From contig JAOTOL010001562.1 of NCBI GenBank assembly GCA_034440575.1, positions 1,710,001 through 1,774,000 on the forward strand: 64,000 nt of DNA, in the 5' to 3' direction. The position numbers were made by a program, and so were the translations under genes. Source of the stretch: Imbricaverruca yamaguchii. Lineage: Eukaryota > Arthropoda > Thecostraca > Neoverrucidae. Below, in pieces: positions 1-12,491 of this stretch (its first letter is position 1; each line of letters starts with the position of its first letter). The notes beneath the pieces are model-generated. The model ran no database searches. It saw only the letters and a list, made by a program, of their open reading frames with translations, and had not been told where the DNA came from.

Positions 1-410
1 CCTTGAAATGTACGCCTATTACCTTATGCCAAGTTCTTATGCTACCTCTGCTATGAAACTGAGTACTTGCGCTAGACATTTTGTCGTTGTGTGGTAGATG
101 TAGGGGTAGGATTACCCTGGCAAAATCTTTTCATTTCGAAGCAAATTTTTGTCCTTAGATGTGGAACGCTTTTTGTCCAGATTCAGCATGCGAAACTTTT
201 CTTGTTGGGCAAAATGAACGACCCCTCGAACGTGGGTGTCGCCAGAGCAGGGGGCACCAGCCCTTTCCCACAAGGATCGTGGTTGATAACATTACGTCTG
301 TGACGATGCATGTAAAGAATCGGCCCAAAATCCTCTCGTCCATCCTATCAGAAATCCATGGCAATAGCCATGCTTTAAAAACAAGCATATTAATTTTTCA
401 GTAACATGTT
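1..410. other. Unique sequence, nothing recognised
   Basis: Balanced base composition; short open frames overlap on both strands with no family resemblance. Confidence 0.5.
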
Positions 411-915
411 CGGTGCATCTCGGCTTTTGATGTGACTGACATTACGCTGCTCACCATCTCGGCTTTTGATGTGACTAACATTACGCTGTTCGGCATCTCG
501 GCTTTTGATGTGACTAACATTACGCTCTTCGGCATCTCGGCTTTTGATGTGAGTGACATTACGCTACTCACCATCTCGGCTTTTGATGTGAGTGACATTA
601 CGCTGCTCACCATCTCGGCTTTTGATGTACCCGACATTACGCTGCCCGCCATCTCAGCTCGCCATCTCGGCTTTTTATGTGACTAACATTACGCTCTTCG
701 GCATCTCGGCTTTTGATGTGACTAACATTACGCTGTTCGGCATCTCGGCTTTTGATGTGCCTGACATTACGCTGCTCACCATCTCGGCTTTTGATGTGAG
801 TGACATTACGCTACTCACCATCTCGGCTTTTGATGTGCCTGACATTACGCTGCACACCATCTCGGCTTTTGATGTGCCTGACATTACGCTGCTCGCCATC
901 ACATATTGATGTGCG
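411..915. repeat. 39-bp minisatellite (about 12 copies)
   Basis: The unit begins CTCGGCTTTTGATGTG and contains GACATTACGCTG. Copies differ at a few positions (GACTAAC, GAGTGAC, GCCTGAC) and in the end trinucleotides. The period is a multiple of three, so it is open on both strands; this is not evidence of coding. One irregular junction at about 650-670 repeats part of a unit. Confidence 0.92.
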
Positions 916-1959
916 TGCAGTGGCGTGGCTGTAACCAGCTGCGGAGTTGATACCACATTTTAACATTGTCACTTATAAGCATTGGCAAACGTTAACATAC
1001 GTAAATAAATATGATGCTTCCAGAATGCATAGCTTTTAATGTTGCGGAAAGTATGTTTGTCTTTTCTTCCATCGACGACTTACTCCACACAATGTTGGCA
1101 TGCCAGCCGTTCAGTGAGGTTCACCCCAGCGGAAAAATTGGCCACAACCAACTACCTCTAGCGTCCTTCCTCGCCTCGCTTCTTCCAAATCAATGTACAC
1201 GCACTGCACCTTCTGGTCGGGTGCGCCTCAGTGGTCATTTCGTGACGGGGCCACACTTCCACCCAGCGTAAGCTCCACCCTTCCGCTGACCAAGTATTGG
1301 ATTTCACTCCGCTCATTGATTTGAACTTAATTTGAACGGCTCCGCTCATTCAGTATTTAGTATATTTGTATTTCTTTCTGACAAGACAGGAATAAAAAAT
1401 CGGTGAACGAGCTACTAGGTAAACGCATACACGTGGGTACCCAACAGTCTCGAAGATAACATAGAGTAAGTGACACAACATTACGGCAGTGACGGATCTA
1501 GTGATGTCGATCGAAACCTCGTCAAGTCGCTCTCTCCTGCGGCGGTACGGGCGGAGCTTCGAATAATTGGTGGGTCGCGGAACACATCTCAGGTCACGAG
1601 ATGGGAGAAAGCCCACGGCCTGACGTTCACACCTTGGGTCCGCCTCTCGCGCTCCAGTCTGCTCATCTGTGGGCACTAGTCGCGTGCAATGGCACTATCA
1701 GCATGTAGTGTAATGCTGCTGCAATGTTGCTGGCTGTAGCCGCAGAACTGATGCCACAGGTTGGACGAAGAACAGTCCCAGTGAAAGATTGATCTCTCCC
1801 GGAGGAGTTGGCAATCCTGCGGACGGTGCTCTGAGCCTAGCGATTGCTGAGTATTGCGCTTGTGCATGTGTAGCTTAGAAAGAGAACATCATCATCTACG
1901 AACATTGCTAATTAAAGCTGTTTTGAATGTCATCCGTTTCCAATTTAGCTGGTCACTAG
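916..1959. other. Unique intergenic sequence, nothing recognised
   Basis: No tandem repeat, RNA gene or conserved protein block was seen. Short open frames are not supported by composition or homology. Confidence 0.45.
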
Positions 1960-2215
1960 ACTGCCAAACCATATGACTACCTGACCATACGACTGCCTGA
2001 CCGACATCAAATCATCTGACAGCCTGACCATTAGACCACCTGACCAACTAGCCACCCGAACACCTAACCACCTAACCACCTAACCACCCGACTACCTAAT
2101 CACTTAACCACTCAGCACCTGACCACTCGAGTATTAGACAATCAAACCGCCTGGGCACCTAACTACCAAGCCACTTGGCCACCTGACCACCTTACCGCCT
2201 GACGCCACCGTTGGC
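1960..2215. repeat. Degenerate short tandem repeat (CCTGACCAC-like)
   Basis: Runs of 9-10 bp motifs such as CACCTGACC and CACCTAACC recur with many substitutions. It is clearly periodic but old. Confidence 0.7.
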
Positions 2216-2671
2216 CAATACCAGCGAGCGTCAGGCAGTAGCTTGGCCGCCACAGCCGGCCCGCTTAGCATTGTTTGCACTACAATCCAACATTATAAAC
2301 AAAAACAATGGCCTGCGAGGTATCATAACAGCCGGCTAATAGCGGCCACGGCGTTTGTTTTCGCTGGGCCGGCCGGCGGCGGTCGGCGGCGCGACCCCGG
2401 CGACCGCGGTGCACCCCCGTCGACGTCGACGCGGCTGAAAAACGAGCCGGTCAGCGTGCCGATCGGGGGCGGTCGCCGAAACCGGAGCCGCCGCCGGCGG
2501 GGAGCAATAATAAATAGGCGGACGCGGCCGGCGCTGTGGGAACGTTCCGTCCACCGGCGGACAGGTGGGTGAGAAGTGGCCGCGCCGGCCAGACGCGCTC
2601 GTTCATCACGACCGGGCCGGGCTGGGGAGGCCGGTCATCCAGCCGTGCCACAGACGACCAACGGTGACGGC
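2216..2671. other. GC-rich island
   Basis: Dense in CpG and GGCCGGC-type words, in contrast to the AT-richer flanks, and directly abutting the inverted minisatellite. Overlapping open frames on both strands follow from low stop frequency at high GC. It could be regulatory; no specific function is claimed. Confidence 0.5.
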
Positions 2672-3320
2672 TGATCACTGACCGACGACCGCCGGCGGCA
2701 GATGGCCACCGACCGACGGCGACAGATGGTCACTGGCCGACGGCGACAGGTGGTCACTGGCCGACGACCGACGGCGACAGATGGTCACTGGCCGACGACC
2801 GACGGCGACAGATGGTCACTGGCCGACGGCGACAGGTGGTCACTGGCCGACGGTGACAGATGGTCACTGGCCGACGACCGACGGCGATAGATGGTCACTG
2901 GCCGACGGCGACAGATGGTCACTGGCCGACGGCGACAGGTGGTCACTGACCGACGGCGACAGGTGGTCACTGGCCGACGACCGACGGCGGCAGATTGTCA
3001 CTGACCGACGGCGGCAGATGATCACTGACCTATGACCGCCGACAGTCGGCTCCGGCGGTCTGGAGCTCCAGTCAGGACCGTCGGCATACGGCCGACTGTC
3101 GGCGGTCATCGGTCAGTGACCATCTGCCGCAGTCGGTCAGTGACCATCTGCTGCCGTCGGTCAGTAATCACCCGTCACCGTCGGTCAGTGACCACCCGTC
3201 ACCGTCGGTCAGTGACCATCCGCCGCCGGCGGTCGTCGGTCAGTGACCATCTGCCGCCGTCGGTCGGTGACCATCTGCCGTCGTCGGTCGGTGACCATCT
3301 GCCGCCGGCGGTCGTGAGCC
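2672..3320. repeat. 24-bp minisatellite arranged as a large imperfect palindrome
   Basis: The left arm (about 2686-3053) repeats GGCGACAGATGGTCACTGGC; the right arm (about 3092-3316) carries the reverse complement (GGTCAGTGACCATCTGCCGCC-like). Outer edges pair (ACGACCGCCGGCGGCAGATG against the end of the right arm) and inner edges pair (GCCGACTGTCGGCGGTCAT at 3095 against its complement at 3034), with a spacer of about 40 bp. The arms differ in copy number. Confidence 0.88.
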
Positions 3321-3784
3321 TGGGAGGACAGTCTGACACGCCAGTCTGGGTTTGAGTACTTCTGGTTCGTTCAGACATGATACTTCATGGTTCATGGAGC
3401 TTGCAGAACTTACCGACAGAAACTGGTACTGCTAATTCAACGATTAAACACTAAGCCACAGTCTGGGGTCATAAATACATTGTTCTTTAAAAGATTAGGG
3501 TTCTTTTAGCACTTATACTTATCCCTTCCTGGATAATCCCATATGACCAGACTGTTTCAGAGACTCCCTGGCGGTTGACGGGCATGACGACCCCGACCCA
3601 AGGGGTGCCTTCACATGTCATATCTGCAGCATTTTATACGTTTAAAGCGATTCTTCAGGTTCTTTACAAGTACTCCTGGCGGCCGGGCAGCCCTGAGCGC
3701 TTCCCATCTCGTCCCGAGCACCAGCATCATCCTGGCGGTATCAGCTTGGCTGGGTACAAACATACATTTACAATTTCGCAACTT
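3321..3784. other. Unique sequence next to the retrotransposon tail
   Basis: No repeat or coding block recognised. Confidence 0.4.
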
Positions 3785-4275
3785 AAGACATAAAGACATA
3801 AAGACATAAAAGATTAGCGCAACTATGAGCCACATGGGCCCTTCTTGGTTGCACTCTGTATACTCAACCAGTTGCCCACCAAATCTGTCAATCAGCCCTC
3901 CCTGTAATACTTAAAAGCAAGCCCTCTATTCTTATAATGATTGTCTATACTGTTTTTAAAGATGTTCAATGTGCTGCTACTGACAATGGTTTCTGGCAGC
4001 TGGTTCCAGTGTTCTACTACCCTGTTGGTGAAGAAAGTCTGTCTTCACTTTGTTTTTGCTGTGGTTAACTTTAATTTTGAATTTATGACCTCTAATTGCA
4101 TCATTTCTGTTAAATTAAAACATTTCCCCAAGATATCCCCTCTCCAGACCATGGACAAATTTAAAGACCTCGATGAGATCTCCTCTCAGCCTTCTATATC
4201 TAAGTGAAAATATACTCAATTTCTTCAATCTTTCCTCATATGCCAGGTTGCTTAAAACTGCACCTGACATGCGGA
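3785..4275 (-). mobile_element. CR1/L2-like non-LTR retrotransposon, truncated 3' end
   Basis: Read on the minus strand this gives the C-terminal tail of a non-LTR reverse transcriptase: LAYEERLKKL, LRYRRLRGDLIEVFKFVHGL, then FFTNRVVEHWNQLPETIVSS and NIFKNSIDNHY, with the stop codon at 3892-3894. These blocks are characteristic of CR1/L2/Jockey-type tails. An internal stop (after GEMF) and one frameshift before FFTNR show decay. After the stop comes an 80-90 bp 3' UTR and three copies of the 8-mer TTTATGTC (about 3785-3808), matching the short tandem repeats that end CR1 elements. The 5' part is missing, as in typical truncated insertions. Confidence 0.85.
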
Positions 4276-5994
4276 GAGTTCCGGAAATTGTTTATTGGCA
4301 TATGAGCACGACAGCATCGTTTGCCTGCATCACTGCGGTGTGTCTGTCGAGGAACGGCCATGGAGACACGCGAGTCATTCCACCACCTGGCCTACTTATT
4401 ATTGTTGCATCAATACCATGCAGAACGCGTCGAGAGATTTATTTTCAGTTGAGAACATGCCCACTGTCTTTATAGAATGCTGCTGAAGGTCACTTATATA
4501 TTGTTTCTGTTCTTACCTCCCTACTTTATTGAATTCAGCGGCAGGAGTGCAAGCGTGGTCATATAATTCAGTGAGGTTTCATAGTTTACGAGAGTGTTTG
4601 CGAGATAGGGTGGCCCATTTTGCAGCAGTTCAAGTGCGGCTGTAGTGCTACAATGTATGCCACTCAGGGCAATTGGCGCAATTACGCTGAAGATAAAAGT
4701 TTAGTTCTCGCGATTTATGCTGAAGATTAGGAGTTGTTCGTGAATACTCTTAAAAGCTACGAAGAATTTATGAAGCTATTTACAAGGGTTAATCGTGAAT
4801 GTGTACTGGTCAAAATTAGTCTTGTGGTTCAATATATTAAAACTCAATTACCAAAGAAATGTAGTTGTTTTTTTTCCTTCGGACTGGGAACATGCATTCT
4901 TAGCATGTGTGGATTCTACATGTGGTGGGTATCCAGTTATTCCCGTAAGAAATGAATATTTTTGCTTCCTCTCCTTGTGAATGCTGTTCTTTTTGTCACA
5001 ATTCGTCCCGTTCAAATTTCATTTCTCCGCTCTCCCTATTCTGAAATTAGGAAAAGTTTGTGGAAGGAAGTTTTCGGTTTCGATATTTTCCTTCCAAGTA
5101 AATTTTGATAGCTTTTTCCGTGATCGAAGCCTGTGTGTGCCATGCGATTTGTTCTGTATTCGACACCTGCCGCTGTATCTTATGACGTGATACTTGCAAC
5201 ATGTCGTAAGACCCGGTTAGATACTATGTTGTAAGATCTAACTAGGTATCACATGGTAAGACCCGGCAGTGACAACATGACACCTATATCATGTTGTAAG
5301 AGTAGGTGGTGTTAAACTCCAAGTGTCGGAAACCTGAGGGTTGATCCGTCGGCGAAACATAATGATCCGTCTACTTAAAGTAGAGCTTGACGGATTGCTG
5401 GGTGTTGTAGATGCTACTGACGCCATGTGTGTTGTGATATCGACAGTGGCCGCTGACCGGGGTCGACGTCTCGGTAACAATACTGTTGATGGTGTAAATC
5501 AGCAACGATGCTGTTTGTGAGGTAAATCAACAACGATACTGTTGGTGGTGCGATTCAGTATCGATAGTATGGACGAAAACATCGGCATGTGCATTGCCAA
5601 CGAGCCGCTTAGTGGTTAATTCTGCATGCGACAATCGTACTTCGCGATGTTGCACATCAATCGCGAACTGATCGGCGATAATTAACATCACTGACCACTG
5701 CAGCAATCAGCTCGGCCACACGGAGTGTTGCGGATCAGTTTATCTCCGACCAAAGCGTGCGCCCCGTGAACGTTTGGCCGGCCGAGATTGCAGCATGGTG
5801 TCCGTGCCTGCTTCCCACGGATCTAGACCGTCATGACGTACCGCCAGCAGCGATCTGTTCGGTGAAGACGTGATTCGGGAGCCGAACAGTCGGGGAGCAT
5901 GTGTGTAGCATGTGTATCAGTGATGCTGTCATCTGTACCGACAGCGCTCCACACCGGTACCGGTATGCACATCGGTGACAGATTGTCGATAACG
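4276..5994. other. Mostly unique AT-moderate sequence with small degenerate repeats
   Basis: Around 5190-5310 the phrase ATGTTGTAAGA recurs four times at about 33-bp spacing. Around 5480-5560 a roughly 33-bp segment (GTAAATCAGCAACGAT) is duplicated. No gene seen. Confidence 0.5.
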
Positions 5995-6462
5995 TGCCGG
6001 TGGTGACCTGGTCGGTGATGACCTGGCTGGTGATGACGTGGTCAATAATTGCCTGGCCACTGATGACCTGGCCAAGAATGACCTGGGCAATGGTGATGTG
6101 GCTGGTGATGACTTGGTCAGCAATTACCTGGTCAATAATGACCTTGTAAATAATGACCTGGGCAGTGATGACCTGGCCTGTGATGACCTGAGTGGTGGTG
6201 GCTTTGCCGGTGATGACCTGGCGTGTGATGACTTGGCTAATAATGACCTGAGCGGTGCTAACCTGACCGGTGATGACCTGGGCGGTAGCAACCTGGCCGG
6301 TGATGACATGGCCGATGGTGACTGGCCAATGATGACCTGGCCAATTAATGACTTTGGCGGTGACAACCTGGCCGGTGATGACTTGGCCGATGGTCACCTG
6401 GCCACCGATGACCTGGTCAACAATGGCCTGAGTGATGATGACCTGTCCGGTGGCCATAGTGC
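5995..6462. repeat. 15-bp minisatellite with many TGACCT hexamers
   Basis: The unit is close to GATGACCTGGCCGGT with much variation. About 14 exact TGACCT hexamers (the complement of the nuclear-receptor half-site AGGTCA) occur, many at multiples of 15 bp. Because the period is five codons, one plus frame looks like a pentapeptide-repeat protein (AGDDL) and the minus frame like VITGQ repeats; both are artefacts. Confidence 0.9.
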
Positions 6463-7195
6463 CGAGTCCCGTGTGCGAACATTCAGCTGATGGCTGGCTA
6501 GCTGGTGGGATGCTCCTGCTAATCCTGCAACGTTGCTGATGGCTGGCTGCCTGGCGGGCTGACGCTGCTGATGCTGCTGATGCTCTTCTGCTAATCCTGC
6601 AACGTTGCTGATGGCTGGCTGCCTGGCGGGCTGACGCTGCTGATGCGGCTGATGCTGCTGATGCTGCTAATGCTGCAACGTTGCTGATGGGCTGCCGGGC
6701 TGGTCGGTTGATGCTGCTGCCGGGCTGGTGGCTGGCGGGCTGGCGGGCTGGCGGGCTGACGCTGCTGATGCTGCTGATGCTGCTGATGCTGCTAATGCTG
6801 CAACGTTGCTGATGGGCTGCCGGGCTGATGGGCTGCTGGGCTGGTCGGTTGATGCTGCTGCCGGGCTGGTCGGCTGGTGGGCTGGCTGCCTGGCGGGCTG
6901 ACGCTGCTGATGCTGCTGATGCTGCTGCCGGGCTGGCGGGCTGGCGGGCTGACGCTGCTGATGCTGCTGATGCTGCTGATGCTGCTAATGCTGCAACGTT
7001 GCTGATGGGCTGCCGGGCTGATGGGCTGCTGGGCTGGCCGGCTGATGCTGCTGCCGGGCTGGTGGGCTGACGCTGCTGATTTTTTTGCTGGTCGGCTGCC
7101 GGGCTGGTCGGTTGATGGGGCTGGCGGGCTGGAGGGCTGGCGGACTGACGCTGCTGATGCTGCTGATGCTGCTGATGCTGCTGATGTGTGCGGCG
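6463..7195. repeat. Compound GCTGAT / GGCGGGCTG repeat
   Basis: Blocks of (CTGATG)n-like sequence alternate with GGGCTGGCGGGCTG blocks and with a phrase TAATGCTGCAACGTTGCTGA that recurs five times, giving a loose higher-order structure of 50-190 bp. Confidence 0.85.
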
Positions 7196-9404
7196 TGACC
7201 GCCCCGCCGTGCTGGTGTCGGGCCGGGCCGCCGCTACCGTCGGCCGCCAGCGGGGGGCGGCGCCGTGTCCGAGTCGGCCTTTCGCCCCTGTCCAGCGGTG
7301 ATCCGGCAGAGGAGATGACGCGCAGTTTGTATTGAGACCAGCACAGCCGACCGTGTCTCGGACGAATAATGGAAGAGGAATCGATTCCTTTCAGCTGGCG
7401 TTGACCACCATGTTCCTTTGTGCGCAGCATTGGAGTGGTTGAGGGATTGGGGCAGTGATTGGAGAGGGTTGCACATGGCACGTTGCCAGACGTGGCACGA
7501 ATGATAGCCAATATATTGGTTAATATTTACGCGGAAGGGTTTTCCACCGGGTACGCATATTACCTCTACCGTTATATCTTTGCTCATTTAGGTCTAATAA
7601 TTGATTCAGATTCGTTGCCTATTCGATGGACAAAAGTGGAATTTATTTATTGGGTTGTTCTCGACGTACTTCATGCACGATCACAGTTAATGGCACCGAT
7701 CACACTGTTTCGCCAGTGGCCCGCGGGATTGGGAAATGTCCCGAGTGGTGCTAGTGTTGAACCCGGAACGTTTAGTACCCAGAGCCCAACACCTTATTAA
7801 CTCGGCCATCCCCGGTCCACAACAGCGAAGTTATATCTAATGTTAGCTGCGCTTAGCACTCAGGGAAGAAAAGCACTGATGATGCTGGTGTCATCTCCTT
7901 CCCTCATCACGCATCAAGTGCAAATAACCGAAGTAACATGCCTTCGGGGCTGGAATCAAGATCTTCTTCGCGATTGTCATCATCTTAAGACACGATTATC
8001 CGGAAGGTCCAAAAGTAGACTGTTGACGCGCAAACATGAGCACATTTTGGGAAGTTCTTTTCCATTCAATATCATGCGGGACAAACTGAACTAGAAAGGT
8101 GGTTCATCTCCAACAGTCCCACGGCCATCAATACGCATTGATGTGTTTCCTGTCACGCTTAAGTTGATGGATCTAGTTACACTGAGAGGGACGCAAAATT
8201 TGTCCGAAGGCAACTAATTTTGTATGCAGCGCCTACAATCATATTCAAGTATTTTCATTCATGTATGCTTTCATTCACATCCTGGACGTTGCTGAATGAT
8301 ATCAGCTTTGCCAGTTAGACGTGCCTAAAATGTGTATCGATAAAAATGGTATGTGCCAAAATAAAATATTCGACTTTAAAAAAAAATAATTCGATGAATT
8401 CGACAACATATTTGCCATACGTGAGAGTATGGGTGCATCTAATTGAAGGCTTCCAATCACTTGTCAAATTATGTTCACGTTTATATATTTATAATATCGA
8501 AGGACAACGTCGAATGGGTGACCCTAATTGTCTCGAGTCATATTCCGGTACTCATTTTACAGCAATTGTATAAAGTGGATGCTAGCAAAATTTGCATGCC
8601 TATGACAAGACTCAATTTACTTAGATAACATCTCTATCGCATTTTGGGAAGATCATTTTATTATATGCATACGCAAATATGAGCACAACATTCGGCGTGC
8701 ATTCCTGCTTGTTCCTGATTAAGTGAACATGTCATCACGTGTTAGCACTGCCTTCGATTGCGTGCAACATTTAGTTACGGCAGAACTCGAGCTATAATCT
8801 GTCTTTGGCGAACGAAACTGCAGTTTCTGAACAAAATTATGGGTGGTTGAGTTCCTAATGTGATGTCAGTGATGAAGTTGCGACGTGCCTACTTGTGGAC
8901 ATTTATGTGCTAGAATGCTTGATATCTTGTTAATCAGCTGAGATATCGACATAGAAAAGCTTGTAAACTACTCCAGGCTGTAACAACTAACTCGCTCATT
9001 TATCCTACACTAAATTCAAGTATGCTCAATCATACACATGCAAAATTGTTCTCCCTGTTTGTGTGTGCGAGCATGGAAGGTCATGCGAGTCGGCACGGGC
9101 CATCGTCAGGGGGAGACAAGAGGCTATCGGATTGATTCTTTTCATACAGAGTATGAAAATAATCAAATCCCAAATGGTTACCAGCCCTTTATTAAGCTGT
9201 ATGTTCTTGTACGGTTCATATTTTAATGCTTCAATTCAACTACTTTTATTGCGCTCTACGGATGACGCCGGATGTCTCATCTAGTTCTGCAGATGTGCCC
9301 AGATGTTTTGTTCCGTTTTGTGGACGTGGCAGAATGTTCGTCCAGTTCTGCGAATGTCTCCTCCAGATCAGCATCCAGATAGCCCAATTTATTTGGCCGT
9401 GTCC
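7196..9404. other. Unique intergenic sequence
   Basis: GC-rich to about 7320, then AT-moderate. A 113-codon plus frame at 7459-7800 has no recognisable domain and no splice or start support. Nothing else recognised. Confidence 0.45.
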
Positions 9405-11150
9405 TCCTGATGTTCTACACTGTCCTGTCGTGTCCTCCTGATGTTCTGCACTGTCCTGTCGTGTCCTCCTGATGTTCTGCATTGTCCTGTCGTGTCCTCC
9501 TGATGATCTGCACTGTCCTGTCGTGTCCTTCTGGTTGTTCTGCACTGTCCTGTCGTGTCCTCCTGATGTTCTGCACTGTCCTGTCGTGTCCTCCTGATGC
9601 TCTGCATTGTCCTGTCGTGTCTTGATGTTCTACACTATCCTGTCGTGTCCTCCTGATGTTCTGCACTGTCCTGTCGTGTCCTCCTGATGTTCTGCACTGT
9701 CCTGTCGTGTCCTCCTGATGCTCTGCCCTGTCCTGTCGTATCCTCCTAATGCTCTGCACAGTCATGTCGTGTCCTCCTGATGCTCTGCATTGTCCTGTCG
9801 TAACCTCCTGATGCTCTGCCCTGTCCTGTCGTGTCCTCCTGATGCTCTGCCCTGTCCTGTCGTATCCTCCTAATGCTCTGCACAGTCATGTCGTGTCCTC
9901 CTGATGCTCTGCATTGTCCTGTCGTGTCCTCCTGATGTTCTGCACTGTCCTGTCGTGTCCTCCTGATGTTCTGCACTGTCCTGTCGTGTCCTCCTGATGC
10001 TCTGCACTGTCCTGTCGTGTCCTCCTGATGTTCTGCACTGTCCTGTCGTGTCCTCCTGATGTTCTGCACTGTCCTGTCGTGTCCTCCTGATGTTCTGCAC
10101 TGTCCTGTCGTGTTCTTCTGGTTGTTCTGCACTGTCCTGTCGTGTCCTCCTGATGATCTGCACTGTCCTGTCGTGTCCTCATGATGCTCTGCACTGTCCT
10201 GTCGTGTCCTCCTGATGTTCTGCACTGTCCTGTCGTGTCCTCCTGATGTTCTGCACTGTCCTGTCGTGTCCTCCTGATGTTCTGCACTGTCCTGTCGTGT
10301 CCTCCTGATGCTCTGCACTGTCCTGTCGTGTCCTCCTGATGTTCTGCACTGTCCTGTCGTGTCCTCCTGATGTTCTGCACTGTCCTGTCGTGTCCTCCTG
10401 ATGCTCTGCACTGTCCTGTCGTGTCCTCCTGATGCTCTGCACTGTCCTGTCGTGTCCTCCTGATGTTCTGCACTGTCCTGTCGTGTCCTCCTGATGTTCT
10501 GCACTGTCCTGTCGTGTCCTCCTGATGTTCTGCACTGTCCTGTCGTGTCCTCCTGATGCTCTGCCCTGTCCTGTCGTGTCCTCCTGATGTTCTGCACTGT
10601 CCTGTCGTGTCCTCCTGATGTTCTGCACTGTCCTGTCGTGTCCTCCTGATGTTCTGCACTGTCCTGTCGTGCCTCCTGATGTTCTGCACTGTCCTTGTCG
10701 TGTCCTCCTGATGTTCTGCACTGTCCTGTCGTGTCCTCCTGATGTTCTGCACTGTCCTGTCGTGTCCTCCTGATGCTCTGCACTGTCCTGTCGTGTCCTC
10801 CTGATGTTCTGCACTGTCCTGTCGTGCCCTCCTGATGCTCTGCACTGTCCTGTCGTGCCCTCCTGATGCTCTGCCTGTCCTGTCGTGCTCCTGATTTTGC
10901 CCTGTCTTGTTCCTCCTGATGTTCTGCACTGTCCTTGTCGTCCTGTCTGTCTCTTGTTCTCCTTTAACCTCCTGATGTTCTGCACTGTCCTGTCGTGTCC
11001 TCCTGATGTTCTGCACTGTCCTGTCGTGTCCTCCTGATGTTCTGCACTGTCCTGTCGTGCCCTCCTGATGCTCTGCACTGTCGTATCCTCGTCCTGTTGT
11101 ATCCTCCTGATGCTCTGTCGTGCCCTCCTGATGCTCTGCACTGTTCTGCC
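9405..11150. repeat. 31-bp minisatellite (about 56 copies)
   Basis: The unit reads CTGATGTTCTGCACTGTCCT then GTCGTGTCCTC. The main variant is GATGCTCTG for GATGTTCTG. The array decays at its right end (10850-11150), where units are truncated. As 31 is not a multiple of three and no frame of the minus unit has a stop, long minus-strand frames read a 31-residue period; the protein is not considered real. Confidence 0.95.
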
Positions 11151-12491
11151 GTGCTCTGGCATGTTCGGCTGCTGCTTCACGTTGGCTCCCCTAACACTGC
11201 CCGTCTGTCTGTCGCGTTGTCCAGCCGCCAGCCGGTGTGAGTAATGACACCCTGAGCGGGGCGCCTCGGGCCACCCCCTCAGGCGGCGCAGTGGGTCAGC
11301 GCGCGCTGACCGACGGTCGGCCGACGAGACGCCGGCGGCGAATTCTTTCCCACGACGCCGACGGCAAACAGGCTCGGGCGGCGGCGGTCGGCGGCGGCGC
11401 GCGCGCACACAGGATGCGGCTGCCATCCGGCGGCAGGGGCCGCCGGAACCGGCCGGGTCGCCAGGTCACGGAGAAAACGGCCGGCGCTCCCACGTGCCGG
11501 CGCGGCGCAGAAAGCTGCAGAGGAAGTGACACCCGAAAATAGTGCATAAATCTGGTGTATTTGGGGCGGCGGAAGGTGGCTGTATCGCCGGGCGGCGGCG
11601 GGCGGTCGGCCGTCCCCCTCGCTCCCACGTTCTCACCGCCCCGTGTCTCCGAGTGTCGCTTGTCTCCGCCAGGTCGTGACGCGGCGGAATCTGGCGCGCA
11701 CGCCCAGCGGTCAGTTGGCCGGGGAAGCCGCTGCTCCCGCTGACGGATGGCGACTCTAATTACATGGGCAACACATGGGCACATAGGTAGCATTGCACGA
11801 CGGATTGGTCCCATTACGAATGCATTGCGGTCATCAATTCAGTGTAATTATACGTTTATTACGAAGCGGCATGTTCCTGCGTTGTTAATATGTGAAAGTT
11901 AGCATGGCTCATAGACTTCGGTATTCAGTTGCGGTACATCCCGGGCAAAACCATCGAATTTTAATGCACAGTTCCGTATTGTGTGCACATGATATAGCTA
12001 TTTAGTAATGCATTACAAACATTGTTTGCATTTTCATATGGCCTCCATATCCGTGGGTCCAGCGAGGTATAGGCAACAGGAACGTTTTAAATGTGTGTGT
12101 GGAGGGGAAGGGGAGGCCGACCACACAGTTGAGATCCATGGGAAATGCCCACTGCCCGGATTGCTCCAAAATTTTTACATACCCTGATTGCTATCACTAC
12201 CTTTTTCTCAAGATACGAGATTGGCATATTATTTTAAACAGACACAAATTCCTAAATTTATGCGTTGTATGTCTGCCTAAGGCGATGCAACCAAGGTCTT
12301 GATATCAGGCTTTCTGTACGAAAAGCAAAGATCGCCACTGGAGGAAAATCACACCTTTGGGTGGGGTCAGGTAGGCATTCATCAGCGGCGGTAAGAGGCA
12401 TTGCATACTCATGGCCCTTCTTAGTTTTTCCTTCTTGTCCCCTATAGATGCAGTGGATACAGGAGAAGAGGATGCACACGATGGAACTATA
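11151..12491. other. GC-rich island (11225-11760), then AT-richer unique sequence
   Basis: The first part is CpG-dense and adjoins the 31-bp array; the second part, up to the hAT element, has no recognised gene or repeat. Confidence 0.45.

Noticed and set aside
6038..6490. Apparent pentapeptide-repeat protein (AGDDL repeats)
   Set aside because: The 15-bp DNA repeat gives five-residue periodicity in every frame, and the opposite strand is open for even longer (5831-6457). No start context, splice sites or conserved flank.
7459..7800. 113-codon plus-strand open frame
   Set aside because: No recognisable family, no splice or promoter context; length is within chance expectation for a 64-kb window.
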